A DNA stretch of 64,000 nt from contig NZ_JBGCUS010000004.1 of the NCBI RefSeq assembly GCF_041415945.1, positions 21,874 through 85,873 on the forward strand, read 5' to 3'. A program made the translations under genes and the position numbers. The DNA is from Ancylobacter sp. IITR112. Its GTDB lineage: Bacteria > Pseudomonadota > Alphaproteobacteria > Rhizobiales > Xanthobacteraceae. The number at the start of each line of letters is the position of its first letter. Position 1 is the first letter of the stretch. This document shows, one piece after another, positions 8,488-17,584 of the stretch. Below the pieces are notes generated by a model that did no database searches, had not been told where the DNA came from, and saw nothing but the letters and a program-made list of their open reading frames with translations.

Positions 8488-8964
8488 GTGACCGAACCGT
8501 CCGTCGAGCGGAAAAACGACACTAATCTTGAACTCGCCACAGATATCGTGGCGGCCTTCGTCAGTAACAACAGCGTGCCTGCGGCTGATCTACCTGTCCT
8601 CATTCAGAGTGTGTATGCTGCCCTCGCGAAGTTAGGGGCTCCCGAACCCGTCATCGTGGAGAAATTGAACCCCGCCGTCCCAGTCAAACGCTCGGTGACC
8701 GACGACTTCATCATCTGTCTCGAGGATGGCAAGAAGTTCAAATCGCTGAAGCGCCATCTGCGCACGGTCTACGACCTCAAGCCGGAGGCCTATCGCGAGA
8801 AATGGGGCCTCCCGCACGACTATCCCATGGTGGCGCCCGCCTACGCGGCGGCACGCTCAGAGCTCGCGAGGAACATGGGCCTGGGTCAGGCGCGCAAAAA
8901 GGCCGTTGAGCCTCCTGCGCCAACCAAGAAAGCGCCTTCACGCCGTAAGGCTACGGCCACCTGA
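8488..8964 (+). CDS. Ros/MucR family transcriptional regulator
   Basis: 158 residues from GTG 8488, preceded by GAGG. The N-terminal oligomerisation region (LELATDIVAAFVSNNSVPAADLPVLIQSVYAALAKLG) and the DNA-binding part (FIICLEDGKKFKSLKRHLRTVYDLKPEAYREKWGLP) are typical. Compared with Ros, the second Cys of the zinc finger is Asp and the last His is Tyr (RHLRTVYDL), so only one Cys and one His of the classical ligand set remain; zinc-independent Ros homologues are known in Mesorhizobium. MucR proteins act as H-NS-like silencers of AT-rich and horizontally acquired genes. The C-terminus is Lys/Arg-rich. Confidence 0.85.
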   Translation: MTEPSVERKNDTNLELATDIVAAFVSNNSVPAADLPVLIQSVYAALAKLGAPEPVIVEKLNPAVPVKRSVTDDFIICLEDGKKFKSLKRHLRTVYDLKPEAYREKWGLPHDYPMVAPAYAAARSELARNMGLGQARKKAVEPPAPTKKAPSRRKATAT

Positions 8965-9169
8965 AACCCAGTCACCTTTTTTTTCGTCCCGCTTCGTGGC
9001 GTGAGGGATCTCTCTCAACGCTGGACTGAAGTTCGCCTCCTTCGGCGGATGACGCCTTTGGCTTCCTAGTGAACGACAGCAGGTCCATTCGTCCGCGTCC
9101 GACCCCGACTTCGCCGTTCACGGCGGCTTGCGTAGGGCCCGAAAAGCAATCGTTGTGAGGGAGCCTCCT

Positions 9170-9448
9170 GTGAAGAGAGCCTTGGTCTTGTTGGGTGCTG
9201 GTGCTGCAATCGACTTCGGCGCTCCTTCGACGATGAAGCTGACCGACATCATCGAGAAGGCGGTCATTGAGGATCGGGTCATGCAGATGACCGGCGGTGA
9301 CGGAGCCTTCCAGACGATTAGGGCTGGTCTGGCGGGCTACCTGCACAAGCCCGGCATTGTGCATTTTGAGCAGATCTATCACTGCGCGCACGAGCTCCTG
9401 TTCACGACACTGTGGGCTTCAAGCCCACAAGGTCGTGAAATAGATTGA
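9170..9448 (+). pseudogene. SIR2-like defence protein, N-terminal fragment
   Basis: From GTG 9170 after GGGAGCCTCCT the product begins KRALVLLGAGAAIDFGAPSTMKLTD, the NAD-binding GAGA/G-x-GAPS start of SIR2-like proteins found in many defence systems. Only about 80 residues of homologous sequence remain (up to HFEQIYHCAHELLFTT) before the frame runs into a long hairpin and stops. A full SIR2 domain needs about 250 residues, so this is a broken gene. Confidence 0.65.
9401..9439. repeat. Long hairpin at the SIR2 truncation point
   Basis: TTCACGAC pairs with GTCGTGAA, and inside it TGTGGGCT pairs with AGCCCACA around a three-base loop, with one two-base internal bulge. It sits exactly where the SIR2 homology ends, so it may be the end of a lost element or a terminator; no T-run follows. 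Confidence 0.6.
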
Positions 9449-9741
9449 GACGCCTTGCCTTCCTGACCCCATCATGCGGCGACCCTGCGTCGACCGCGAA
9501 GAGAAGCGAGTGACCCACGGGGCGACGCGATCCAAGACCAATGAAGGCAGAGAGCAGGAGCAGCTTGACTTCAACGACCCCAATCAGAGAGGGCTCTCAG
9601 AGACTTTTCGTCGGGAAAAGCAAAAAATCACAGCGCGCCGAAAGCGCCAATCACGCTCTCAATTTAGAGCGTTGAACAGCCCTGGTTGAAAGGATGTTGG
9701 GCCCGCCCGCAGAATCACGGGCGGATAATACAAGGATATCT

Positions 9742-10464
9742 TTATTTCGACGCGTCGTCGATCGCCTTTCGAATCGAGCGATAGGTCTCGTAAAAAAGCG
9801 TCCTGGCATCCGTGTAGCTCTTCTGCACGGCCTTCCAGGCTGTACTTGAACCTTCTTCGAGCCGTGCGAGCCTCGCCTGAGCATCATCGACCTGCGCTTT
9901 CAGCGCGGCGATGCGCGCTTCAATGGCCACGCGCTGGTCGGCCCCGACCTTTTCCGCCCGCGCCCGCAGGTCCTCGACGGATTGCAGCCAAGCCGTGCGC
10001 CGGGCATCCAATTCCGCCTGGAGCACGGCCCGGCGCGTCGCGAGGTCTGCTTTGGCGGAATCCAGGTAGGAATCGCGCGCGGATTGGAATGCCGTCCAGT
10101 TCGCATCGAGCCGTTCTTGAGCCGCGCTGACCTGCGCATCGGTCCAGGATTTCGCGTTGGCGATCGACGTGTCGGCCTGCGCTCGATAAGCGTCGCGTTG
10201 CTCGCGCAGCGTCTTGATCGCGGCATCCGCCTTGGCGCGCGCCTCGCCCGTAAGCGCTGCGGCGTTGCGCTCCAGCGCGGCGATGGTCGCATCGGCCTCC
10301 GCCAGACGATCCTGGGTCCATTGGATGGCCTGGCGGGCCGCCGAAGTCTTATCGACGTCCTGCGTCGGCGGCGCGGCGCCCTCGGCGAGGGCATGCGGCG
10401 CGGCGAACGCGAGAGCGGGAACCAGGAACGCAATCCCGGCGATGGTGGCGCGCATGTTCTTCAT
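9742..10464 (-). CDS. Exported coiled-coil protein, unknown function
   Basis: 240 residues from ATG 10464 (MKNMRATIAGIAFLVPALAFAAPHALA), a clear signal peptide. The mature part is almost entirely charged heptad-like helix (AALERNAAALTGEARAKADAAIKTLREQ and similar repeats) rich in Ala, Arg, Asp and Gln, so a periplasmic coiled coil is likely. The C-terminus (STAWKAVQKSYTDARTLFYETYRSIRKAI) resembles the C-terminus of the upstream gene product, so the two are distant paralogues. They are 52 bases apart on the same strand. An imperfect GC hairpin at 9702-9723 follows the stop. Confidence 0.7.
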   Translation of the reverse strand: MKNMRATIAGIAFLVPALAFAAPHALAEGAAPPTQDVDKTSAARQAIQWTQDRLAEADATIAALERNAAALTGEARAKADAAIKTLREQRDAYRAQADTSIANAKSWTDAQVSAAQERLDANWTAFQSARDSYLDSAKADLATRRAVLQAELDARRTAWLQSVEDLRARAEKVGADQRVAIEARIAALKAQVDDAQARLARLEEGSSTAWKAVQKSYTDARTLFYETYRSIRKAIDDASK

Positions 10465-10516
10465 TGTGATCTCCGCAGCAGGAAGAAGGGGTCGGAAAGC
10501 CCGGACGTCACGTGCT

Positions 10517-11125
10517 TCAGAGCAACTTGGCGAACGCGCCCTTGATTTTGTCGATGGTACGGTTGTGGACGGCCTTCGCCTCCGCAAGGCCGCTCTTCAC
10601 AGCCTCCCAAGACGTATCTCCCGCGTCCTTGACCTCGCCGATCCTGGCCTGGAACCTCTCGGCCTCCTCGGACAGACGATTGATGGCCGCGTCCAGCTCC
10701 CCGCGCGCGGTGTCCACCGTCTCGGCGGCCTGATCGCGCAGCCTCTTCAGGGAATTGTCCCAAGCCTGGCGCTGCGCTTCGACACGCGCCGCCACGATGC
10801 CACGCGCCGTCTCCGCCTGGCCGGCGAGCGCCCCGAGGAGGGACTGGAAGGCTGTCTCGACCTCGACCCATTGGGCGTCGAAGGCGTCCTGGAGATCTTC
10901 CGCAGTGCGATCGAGAGCCTTCGCCTCGGCGCGGAGTTCATCGTAGGACTGCTGCAGGCTGGCGCGGGACGCCTCAAGACGGGCCACCGCGGCATCGGCT
11001 TCCGCCCGGACACTACCGCTCAGATCCTTGGACCTCTTCTCCACCTCGGAGATGAGCGCGTCCAGCTCATCAAGCCGCTGCTTCGCCCATACGATGGTTT
11101 CGTGGGGGTATGATTTTTCACTCAT
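10517..11125 (-). CDS. Cytoplasmic coiled-coil (phasin-like) protein, unknown function
   Basis: 202 residues without a signal peptide, almost wholly helical (AKQRLDELDALISEVEKRSKDLSGSVRAEADAAVARLEASRASLQQSYDELRAEAKALD). The pattern of amphipathic helices is phasin- or apolipoprotein-like, but no family is certain. The end SWEAVKSGLAEAKAVHNRTIDKIKGAF is similar to that of the exported neighbour 52 bases downstream, suggesting duplication followed by addition of a signal peptide. The 90-base AT-rich gap upstream (11126-11215) presumably holds its promoter. Confidence 0.65.
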   Translation of the reverse strand: MSEKSYPHETIVWAKQRLDELDALISEVEKRSKDLSGSVRAEADAAVARLEASRASLQQSYDELRAEAKALDRTAEDLQDAFDAQWVEVETAFQSLLGALAGQAETARGIVAARVEAQRQAWDNSLKRLRDQAAETVDTARGELDAAINRLSEEAERFQARIGEVKDAGDTSWEAVKSGLAEAKAVHNRTIDKIKGAFAKLL

Positions 11126-11215
11126 CTGGCATCCCTTCTCGCTATAGAAATGGAACCACTTACTTATTTAACATATGAACATATTTCTGCATCATCATTA
11201 TTGATCTACATTAAA

Positions 11216-11890
11216 TCATGCGAGAAAATTGCTTCGACACAGATCGCGGACCATGACCTCGAACTGGGCAACATGCCCGCCCTGAAAATCATCCCCGTCG
11301 ATGCTGCGCAGCACGATGCCGCGCAGAAACCTGAAGCTCATGATGACGGTCATGATCGCGCTGACGCGCAGACGGATGATCTCGTCCTCCGCCTTCGAGG
11401 CGGACATGTCGCGCGCCGCCAGAGCGAGCCGGTTTACCAACGGCTTGATGGCTTCCGTGTGGATGAGCTCGAATGCCTCATCCTTGTCGTACGCGCAACG
11501 AGCGAAGAACGACGTCCAAGAATGTGGCTCCGCGTCCTCCAGGACGATGTGCAGCAGATGGATGAGCGCGCCTTCAAAACGGCGCCTCGGGTCGGCCTCC
11601 GCGCCCCCGTCCAACAGGGCGCCGATTTCCTCGAAGCGGCCCCGTGCATAGTCGGCGATCATCTGCGCCGCAGCGAGATAAAGCTCCTTCTTCCCTCCGA
11701 AATGGTAGGGAATAGCCGACAGGTTCGCATTCGCGGCCTTGGCCAGGACGCGCGTGCTCGCCGCCTCATATCCGACCGAGCCAATGACCTCGATCGTCGC
11801 CTCCAGGAGGTGCTCGCGTGTCTTGGCGCTGCGGGCGTCGTGCCCGCTCGGTGCTTTCGGTTTCGATGCCATTGCAATTTCCTCGTTCAA
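11216..11890 (-). CDS. TetR/AcrR family repressor, CecR-like
   Basis: 224 residues. The N-terminal helix-turn-helix (KTREHLLEATIEVIGSVGYEAASTRVLAKAANANLSAIPYHFGGKKELYLAA, about residues 22-75) is classical TetR, with the YHFGGK recognition-helix end. The C-terminal domain (RRFEGALIHLLHIVLEDAEPHSWTSFFAR) matches the CecR/YbiH C-terminal type. It is divergent from the RND efflux operon, with an 18-base perfect palindrome between them, so it is probably the local efflux repressor. Start at 11890 or at MASKPKAPS (11872). Confidence 0.85.
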   Translation of the reverse strand: MNEEIAMASKPKAPSGHDARSAKTREHLLEATIEVIGSVGYEAASTRVLAKAANANLSAIPYHFGGKKELYLAAAQMIADYARGRFEEIGALLDGGAEADPRRRFEGALIHLLHIVLEDAEPHSWTSFFARCAYDKDEAFELIHTEAIKPLVNRLALAARDMSASKAEDEIIRLRVSAIMTVIMSFRFLRGIVLRSIDGDDFQGGHVAQFEVMVRDLCRSNFLA

Positions 11891-11895
11891 TAGTT

Positions 11896-11913
11896 AGTTC
11901 ATTCGAATGAACT
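11896..11913. promoter_or_regulatory. Operator palindrome between TetR and the RND operon
   Basis: AGTTCATTC is followed directly by its reverse complement GAATGAACT, a perfect 18-base palindrome starting six bases from the repressor start codon and about 80 bases before the adaptor gene. Position and symmetry fit a TetR-family operator that would control both directions. Confidence 0.7.
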
Positions 11914-11992
11914 TATCAAGCGGGAAGCTGCGCTCGATCGTCGCCGGCCGACCCGGATCGAAAACCCGAATGTGACTCCAAAGGAAATCGTC

Positions 11993-13073
11993 ATGCGTGA
12001 CACGGCCGCCAGGCCTCATGCCGCCTGCCTTGCGGCGCTGCTCCTGATCTTCCCGCCTGTCGCCGCCTGGGCGGCACCTGCCGCCGAACCATCCGCGGGC
12101 CTTGCCACCGTGACGGTCGTGGAAAGGGAGGTTCCCGTGACTTACAGCGTGCCCGGATCGGTGGTCTCCGATGGGCGCATCGACGTGTCGTCGCGGGTTG
12201 TCAGCTTCATCCAACAGCTCGACGTGCGCGAGGGGCAGACGGTGTCGCGTGGCGACCTCCTCGTGCGCATCGATCCTTCCGACATCCACGAAGCGATCCG
12301 GCAGGCGGAGGCCAGCGTGCGAGCCAGCCGCGAGGACCTCGACGACGCCAAGGCGGATGTCGAGAAATATTCCAAGCTCGCCGTCACGGGCGCCATCGCC
12401 GCCGAAACCTTGCGCAAGGCGAAGGTACGCGTGGATGTTGCCCAAGCACTCCTCGACAAGGCGCAGGCCGCTCTCGCCGCCGCCAATGCCCAGAAGGGCT
12501 ACGCCACCATCACCAGCCCGGTAGACGGCGTGGTGGTCTCCGTCGCGCGCCGCACCGGCGAGATGGCCACCGCCGGCACCCCCCCTGCTAACGGTGGAAT
12601 CCCGCGAGGTCCTCCTGTTCAAAACGTTCGTCGCCGAAAGCAGGCTCACGCAGATCGATCCGAAAGCAGAGGTCAAAGTGCGGATCGACACGTTGAAGGA
12701 CAAGGTATTTCCGGGACGCGTGCGTGGCATCGTGCCGTCCGGAGACGACATCACGCGGCGCTACGAGATCAACATCATCCTGCCGTCCGATCCGGCGCTG
12801 GTACCGGGCATGTTCGGGCGCGCGGACTTCAGCCTTGGCAGCCGCAAGACACTGCTCGTGCCGCGCGCCGCCATCGTGCATCGCGGTGGGCTCGACGGAG
12901 TGTTCGTGCTCGACGGCCACTCGGCTCGTTTCCGCTGGCTGCGCACCGGCAAGGACATCGGCGATGCCGTGGAAGTCAACGCCGGGCTCACCGCCGGCGA
13001 GGCCATCCTCATCGGGCCCACCGACGCGCTGCGCGACGGCGCGATCGTCAACCTGATCGGAGGGGCGAAATGA
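11993..13073 (+). pseudogene. RND efflux membrane fusion (adaptor) protein, frameshifted in a C7 run
   Basis: Start ATG 11993 follows AAGGAA and gives a signal peptide (CLAALLLIFPPVAAWAAPA). Residues to about 197 are a normal adaptor: the lipoyl/hairpin segment (SRVVSFIQQLDVREGQTVSRGDLLVRIDPSD, long coiled coil, ATITSPVDGVVVSVARRTGEMATAGTP). At the seven C's 12579-12585 the frame shifts; removing one C restores LLTVESREVLLFKTFVAESRLTQIDPKAEVKV to the stop at 13073, giving a 359-residue protein of ordinary length. The remaining beta-barrel and membrane-proximal parts are intact. It overlaps the pump gene by ATGA. The cause may be a sequencing error, a real mutation or phase variation. Confidence 0.8.
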
Positions 13074-16000
13074 GCGCGCCACGCCTCAACATGGCTGGGC
13101 GCCTCGCCCAGACCTTCATCACCTCCAAGCTCACCATCGTCTTCATCATCGCCGTCGCATTGATCGGCATCGTGGCGGTGCTGAAGACCCCGCGGGAGGA
13201 GAACCCGCAGATCATGGTGCCGGCAGCCCTGATCACGGTGAGCCTGCCCGGCGCGTCGGCGGCCGAGGTGGAGCAGCTCGTTGTCCGGCCGCTCGAAGGC
13301 ATCATGAGCGAGATGTCCGGCGTCGACCATGTGGAGAGCACGGCCCAGAACTCTCTCGCCATGGTCCAGGTCCAGTTCAAGGTCGGCCAGCCGAAGGAAG
13401 AGTCTCTGGTGAAGCTCTACGACCGGGTCCTGGCGAGCCGTGCCCGCCTGCCGGCGGACTCGGGCACGCCCTTCGTGCGCAGCATCGACGCGGACGATGT
13501 GCCCATCGTCACCGTCACCCTCGCTTCCCCGCGCTACGACGACTACGCTTTGAAGCGGCTCGCCGAACGCATGGCGGAGCACCTGCGCAGCACGGACAAT
13601 GTCTCCGTCGTTTCCGTGAAGGGCGGGCAGACGCGCGAGATCGCCATCGAGTTCGACCCGGACCGCCTGCAGGCTTTCGGCGTGACCCTGAGCCAGGCCT
13701 ATGCGGCCTTCGGCGCCAGCAACCTCTCCGTGCCCCTTGCGCCCACCGTGCGCGATGGACGGGTGGAGGCTATCAAGCTCTCCGCCGACTTCGCCTCGGC
13801 GGACGACGTGCTGAACCAGATCGTGGCCATTCATGATGGCCGCCCGGTCTATGTCCGCGACGTGGCAGCGGTGACCGATGGGCCGCCATCCGAAATCTCC
13901 ACCATGAGCCGCTTTTCCTTCGGCCCCGGCGACCCGCGCTTTTCCGGACCGGACGCGACGAACCTGCCGGCGGTGACCATCGCCGTGGCCAAGAAGAAGG
14001 GGGCAAACGCGGTAACGGTGGCCAACGCCGTCATCGAGCGGGTGAGGCAGATGCAGGCGACGTTCGTGCCTCAGGACGTTCAGGCAGTGGTCACCCGCGA
14101 CGATGGCGAGAAGGCCGACGCCGCGGTGAACCTGCTGCTCGAGCACCTCCTGATCGCCCTCGCCACGGTGGGCCTCGTGCTGATCTTCTTCCTGGGCTGG
14201 CGCGAGGCCCTGATCGTGATGGTGACGGTGCCGCTCATCCTGTCCATCACTCTAGCGGCCGACCTTCTCGGCGGCGTCACCATCAACCGCGTGACCCTGT
14301 TCGCGCTCATCCTCGCCCTCGGCCTCCTGGTGGATGCGGCCATCGTGGTGATCGAGAACATTCACCGCCACTATGGCGCAAAACGTTCCCGCGCCAGCAA
14401 GGAGCAGATGACGGTCGCGGCCACCAACGAGATCGGCAACGCCACCAATCTCGCCACCTTCGCGGTGATGCTGGTGTTCGCTTCTCTGTTCCTCGTCACC
14501 GGCATGGCGGGCGACTATTTCTATCCCATCGCCTACAACGTGCCCATCGCCATGGCGGCATCGGTGGTGGTGGCCTACATCGTCACACCCTGGGCCGCCA
14601 ACCGGTGGCTCCACCGCCATGAGGTGCAGGAGGAGGACGCCAAGGCGGTGGCCGCGCACCATGGCGAGCCGGGATGGATGGAGCGCCTCTATCTTCGTCT
14701 CATCGCGCCCCTGCAGCAACGGCGCGGCGCTCGCCGCCTGTTCGCCGCGGCGGTGCTGGTCCTGGTGGTCGCCTCGATGATGCAGGGGGCATGGCAGTTC
14801 ATCCGCCCGTCCGGCGTCGGCGGGCCGGCCTCGGCTTTGGGCGTGCCCCTCGGCTTCCTGCCGAAGGACAACAAGAACACGTTCAACGTCGTCATCAAGG
14901 CACCGGAGACGACGCCGGTCGAGGTCACCGACCGCTTCGCGCGGGAGATTTCGGCGCTGCTCGCGAAGGAGCCGCAGGTCGCCAACACCCAGACCTGGAT
15001 CGGGCAAGCGGGCGTCGAGGATTTCAACGGCCTGTTCAAGGGCACCGCGGGCCGCGTCGGCAGCAACGTCGCTGAGATCCGGGTAAACCTCACCGACAAG
15101 CACGACCGCTCGGAGAGCTCCATTGATATCGTGCGCAACTTGCGGCCCAAGGTGGATGCCCTCGCCAAAGCCTATCCCGGCACCGAGGTCTCCCTGGTGG
15201 AGGATCCGCCCGGACCACCCTTGCGCTCAACCGTCCTCGCCGAGCTCTACGGCCCGGATTCCGAGGGGCTGCGGGCGCTGTCGGGCGAGGTGCGCAAGGC
15301 CTTCGCCGAGACTTACGACGTGGTCGATCTCATCGACACCGAGCCGGAGGACGTGCGGGAGCACCGCATCGTCCCGGACAAGGAGAAGGCGGCCCTCTCC
15401 AAGGTCTCCACGGCGCAGATCGCCGAAGCCCTCTCCTTGATCCATGGCGGCAAGGTGCTGAGCCGGGCCCATCTGCCCGACGAGAAGAATCCGGTAGACG
15501 TGCGCGCCTTCGTGCCCCGTCGCTTCGAGGTGGACCCGACCCGGCTGGACCGCGTGTTCGTCGCCAATGCGGACGGCAGGCCGGTGCCGCTTTCCGAGCT
15601 GGTGAAGGTGCTCCCCGCCGAGGCGGACCGTCCCATCCATCATCGCGACAACGAGAAGGTGACCTTCGTCGGCGCCGAGCTCTCCAACTCCGTGCCCCTC
15701 AACGCGGTGCTGGATCTGCAGCGGCGCCTTTCCGGCATCACGGCGCCCGACGGGCAACGGCTCCGCACCGGCAATCTCGGGTTCATCCAGGACGTGCCCG
15801 ACACCATCGGCGGCTACCAGCTCCTGTGGGGCGGAGAGATGCGCATGACCCTCGACATCTATCGCGATATGGGGGTGGCCCTGGGCGGCGCCCTGCTCAT
15901 GGTCTACTTCCTGCTCGTGGCCTATTATCGGTCGTTCCTCCTTCCCATGATCGCCATGTCGTCGGTGCCGCTCGGCGTCATCGGCATCTTTCCGGGGCAC

Positions 16001-16393
16001 TGGCTGGTGGGCGCCGATTTCTCGGCCACGTCCATGGTGGGCATCATCGCCCTGTCCGGCGTCGTGATCCGCAACTCGCTGCTGATCATCGACTTCATCC
16101 AGGACAACCTGAAGCACGGCATGCCGCTCGATGTGGCCGTGCGGCAGGCCGGGGCGGTGCGCCTGCGCCCGATCCTCCTGACCACCCTCGCCATCATCCT
16201 CGGCTCGGCGATCATGGTGAGCGACCCGGTCTTCGGCGGATTGGCGATCTCGCTGATCTTCGGAACGGTGGCGTCCACCGCGCTCACCGTGTTCGTCGTC
16301 CCGATCCTCTATGATCTCGACGCCCGCCGTCGGGAGCGGCACCTCGGGGCCGGCGACGAAATCCGACCGGCGGGAGGCGGGTCCACGCTTTGA
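13070..16393 (+). CDS. RND efflux pump permease (AcrB/MexB superfamily)
   Basis: 1,107 residues from ATG 13070. It has the N-terminal TM1 (LTIVFIIAVALIGIVAVLKTPREENPQIMVPAALITVSLPGAS), a large periplasmic loop, the TM2-6 block (LLIALATVGLVLIFFLGWREALIVMVTVPLILSITLA), and a second half repeating the layout to FGGLAISLIFGTVASTALTVFVVPILYDLDARRRE. In TM4 the proton-relay motif reads LLVDAAIVVIEN, keeping one of the two Asp residues of AcrB. The second periplasmic and TM7-12 regions look complete. It forms a tripartite pump with the adaptor just upstream; no outer membrane channel gene is seen here. Confidence 0.9.
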   Translation: MSAPRLNMAGRLAQTFITSKLTIVFIIAVALIGIVAVLKTPREENPQIMVPAALITVSLPGASAAEVEQLVVRPLEGIMSEMSGVDHVESTAQNSLAMVQVQFKVGQPKEESLVKLYDRVLASRARLPADSGTPFVRSIDADDVPIVTVTLASPRYDDYALKRLAERMAEHLRSTDNVSVVSVKGGQTREIAIEFDPDRLQAFGVTLSQAYAAFGASNLSVPLAPTVRDGRVEAIKLSADFASADDVLNQIVAIHDGRPVYVRDVAAVTDGPPSEISTMSRFSFGPGDPRFSGPDATNLPAVTIAVAKKKGANAVTVANAVIERVRQMQATFVPQDVQAVVTRDDGEKADAAVNLLLEHLLIALATVGLVLIFFLGWREALIVMVTVPLILSITLAADLLGGVTINRVTLFALILALGLLVDAAIVVIENIHRHYGAKRSRASKEQMTVAATNEIGNATNLATFAVMLVFASLFLVTGMAGDYFYPIAYNVPIAMAASVVVAYIVTPWAANRWLHRHEVQEEDAKAVAAHHGEPGWMERLYLRLIAPLQQRRGARRLFAAAVLVLVVASMMQGAWQFIRPSGVGGPASALGVPLGFLPKDNKNTFNVVIKAPETTPVEVTDRFAREISALLAKEPQVANTQTWIGQAGVEDFNGLFKGTAGRVGSNVAEIRVNLTDKHDRSESSIDIVRNLRPKVDALAKAYPGTEVSLVEDPPGPPLRSTVLAELYGPDSEGLRALSGEVRKAFAETYDVVDLIDTEPEDVREHRIVPDKEKAALSKVSTAQIAEALSLIHGGKVLSRAHLPDEKNPVDVRAFVPRRFEVDPTRLDRVFVANADGRPVPLSELVKVLPAEADRPIHHRDNEKVTFVGAELSNSVPLNAVLDLQRRLSGITAPDGQRLRTGNLGFIQDVPDTIGGYQLLWGGEMRMTLDIYRDMGVALGGALLMVYFLLVAYYRSFLLPMIAMSSVPLGVIGIFPGHWLVGADFSATSMVGIIALSGVVIRNSLLIIDFIQDNLKHGMPLDVAVRQAGAVRLRPILLTTLAIILGSAIMVSDPVFGGLAISLIFGTVASTALTVFVVPILYDLDARRRERHLGAGDEIRPAGGGSTL

Positions 16394-16431
16394 TTGCTTG
16401 GACATGCCGGGGATTGTTTGGACATGCCGGG
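16392..16431. repeat. Tandem 20-base repeat between the RND pump and AI-2E genes
   Basis: GATTGCTTGGACATGCCGGG is followed immediately by the same 20 bases with one change (C to T at position 6). It overlaps the end of the pump gene and lies 50 bases before the next gene. It could be a paired binding site or replication slippage. Confidence 0.7.
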
Positions 16432-16480
16432 CCGGAATAGGCGAGATAGGGAACCTGCAACCACGGAGGCAATGCCGCCC

Positions 16481-17536
16481 ATGGCGCGGACGAAGATCCA
16501 GGAGTTCGCCTTTCTCGCCACCCTCGTCCTGGTGACGGTGGCGTTCGTCTGGCTGCTGTCGCCTTATTACGGCGCGATCCTGTGGGCGGTCATCCTCGCG
16601 ATCCTGTTCGATCCGCTTCAGCGCGGGCTCGAGAGGCGGCTCGGCAGCCGGCGCAACCTCGCGGCAGCGCTCAGCGTCCTGGCCTGCATCTGCGTCGTCG
16701 TCATCCCGGGCACACTGATCCTCGCCGCCCTCGCCAACGAGGCGGCCGGCCTCTACACCCGCATCGGCACGCGGGAGTTCGATCCGGGAACCCTGTTCTC
16801 CCGGCTCCAGGGCGCGCTGCCGCCCTTCGTCTGGAAGGGGCTCGCCGCCCTCGACCTCGGCGACATGGCGCAGATCCAGGCCCGCCTCACCTCTTTCCTC
16901 CTCGAGGTGAGCCAGACCATCGCCACCAGGGCGGTCACCATCGGGCAGAACACGGCCCAGTTCGTCATCAGCCTCGGCGTGATGCTCTACCTGCTGTTCT
17001 TCCTGTTCCGCGATGGCGTGGCCCTTGCCGCCCGTATCCGCAAGGCGAGCCCCCTCGGCGAGCGGGAAACCGACCAGATGCTGGAGAAGTTCGCCTCGGT
17101 GGTGAAGGCGACGGTCAAGGGCAACGTCACCATCGCCGCCATCCAGGGCGCCATCGGCGGGCTCACCTTCTTCATGCTGGGCATCCAGCCCGCGCTCCTG
17201 TGGGGCATCCTGATGGCCGTCCTCTCGCTGCTGCCCGCCGTGGGCGCGGGGCTGGTCTGGGTACCGGCGGCCGCCTATCTCCTGCTCACCGGCGCCTATC
17301 TGAAAGGCGCCGTCCTGCTCGCCATCGGCACGCTGGTGATCAGCACGGTGGACAACCTCCTGCGGCCACCTTTGGTGGGAAAGGGCACCATGCTGCCGGA
17401 CTATGCCGTGCTCATCTCCACCGTGGGCGGCCTCTCGCTGATCGGCATGAACGGATTCGTCCTCGGCCCGCTGATCGTCGCTTTGTTCGTCGCCGCCTGG
17501 TCGCTCTTCTCGGATGACAAGATGCACCCCTCATGA
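16481..17536 (+). CDS. AI-2E family (PerM-like) membrane transporter
   Basis: About 351 residues from ATG 16481, placed 11 bases after GGAGG; ATG 16472 is too close to the site. Eight or so membrane segments can be seen (EFAFLATLVLVTVAFVWLLSPYYGAILWAVILAILFDPL, AALSVLACICVVVIPGTLILAAL, FVISLGVMLYLLFFLFRDG, GLTFFMLGIQPALLWGILMAVLSLLPAVGAGLVWVPAAAYLLLTG, and a C-terminal PLIVALFVAAWSLF). The PAVG and GPLI motifs are typical of the family. The substrate is unknown; members include quorum-signal exporters and Na+/H+ antiporters. It lies downstream of the RND pump, perhaps in the same transcript. Confidence 0.85.
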   Translation: MARTKIQEFAFLATLVLVTVAFVWLLSPYYGAILWAVILAILFDPLQRGLERRLGSRRNLAAALSVLACICVVVIPGTLILAALANEAAGLYTRIGTREFDPGTLFSRLQGALPPFVWKGLAALDLGDMAQIQARLTSFLLEVSQTIATRAVTIGQNTAQFVISLGVMLYLLFFLFRDGVALAARIRKASPLGERETDQMLEKFASVVKATVKGNVTIAAIQGAIGGLTFFMLGIQPALLWGILMAVLSLLPAVGAGLVWVPAAAYLLLTGAYLKGAVLLAIGTLVISTVDNLLRPPLVGKGTMLPDYAVLISTVGGLSLIGMNGFVLGPLIVALFVAAWSLFSDDKMHPS

Positions 17537-17584
17537 GCTGGCGCCGCATGCCGTTCAAACCGCATGCGTCCGCGCCGAAGTGTC

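Noticed and set aside
11972..16393. A single 1,473-residue open frame that would fuse the adaptor and the RND pump
   Set aside because: Between about 12580 and 13070 this frame is out of phase with the adaptor homology, which continues in another frame. The pump has its own ATG at 13070. The fusion is an artefact of the C7 frameshift.
15227..17527. 766-residue antisense frame over the RND and AI-2E genes
   Set aside because: It is the complement of two clear membrane protein genes, rich in His, Asp and Gly, with no family.
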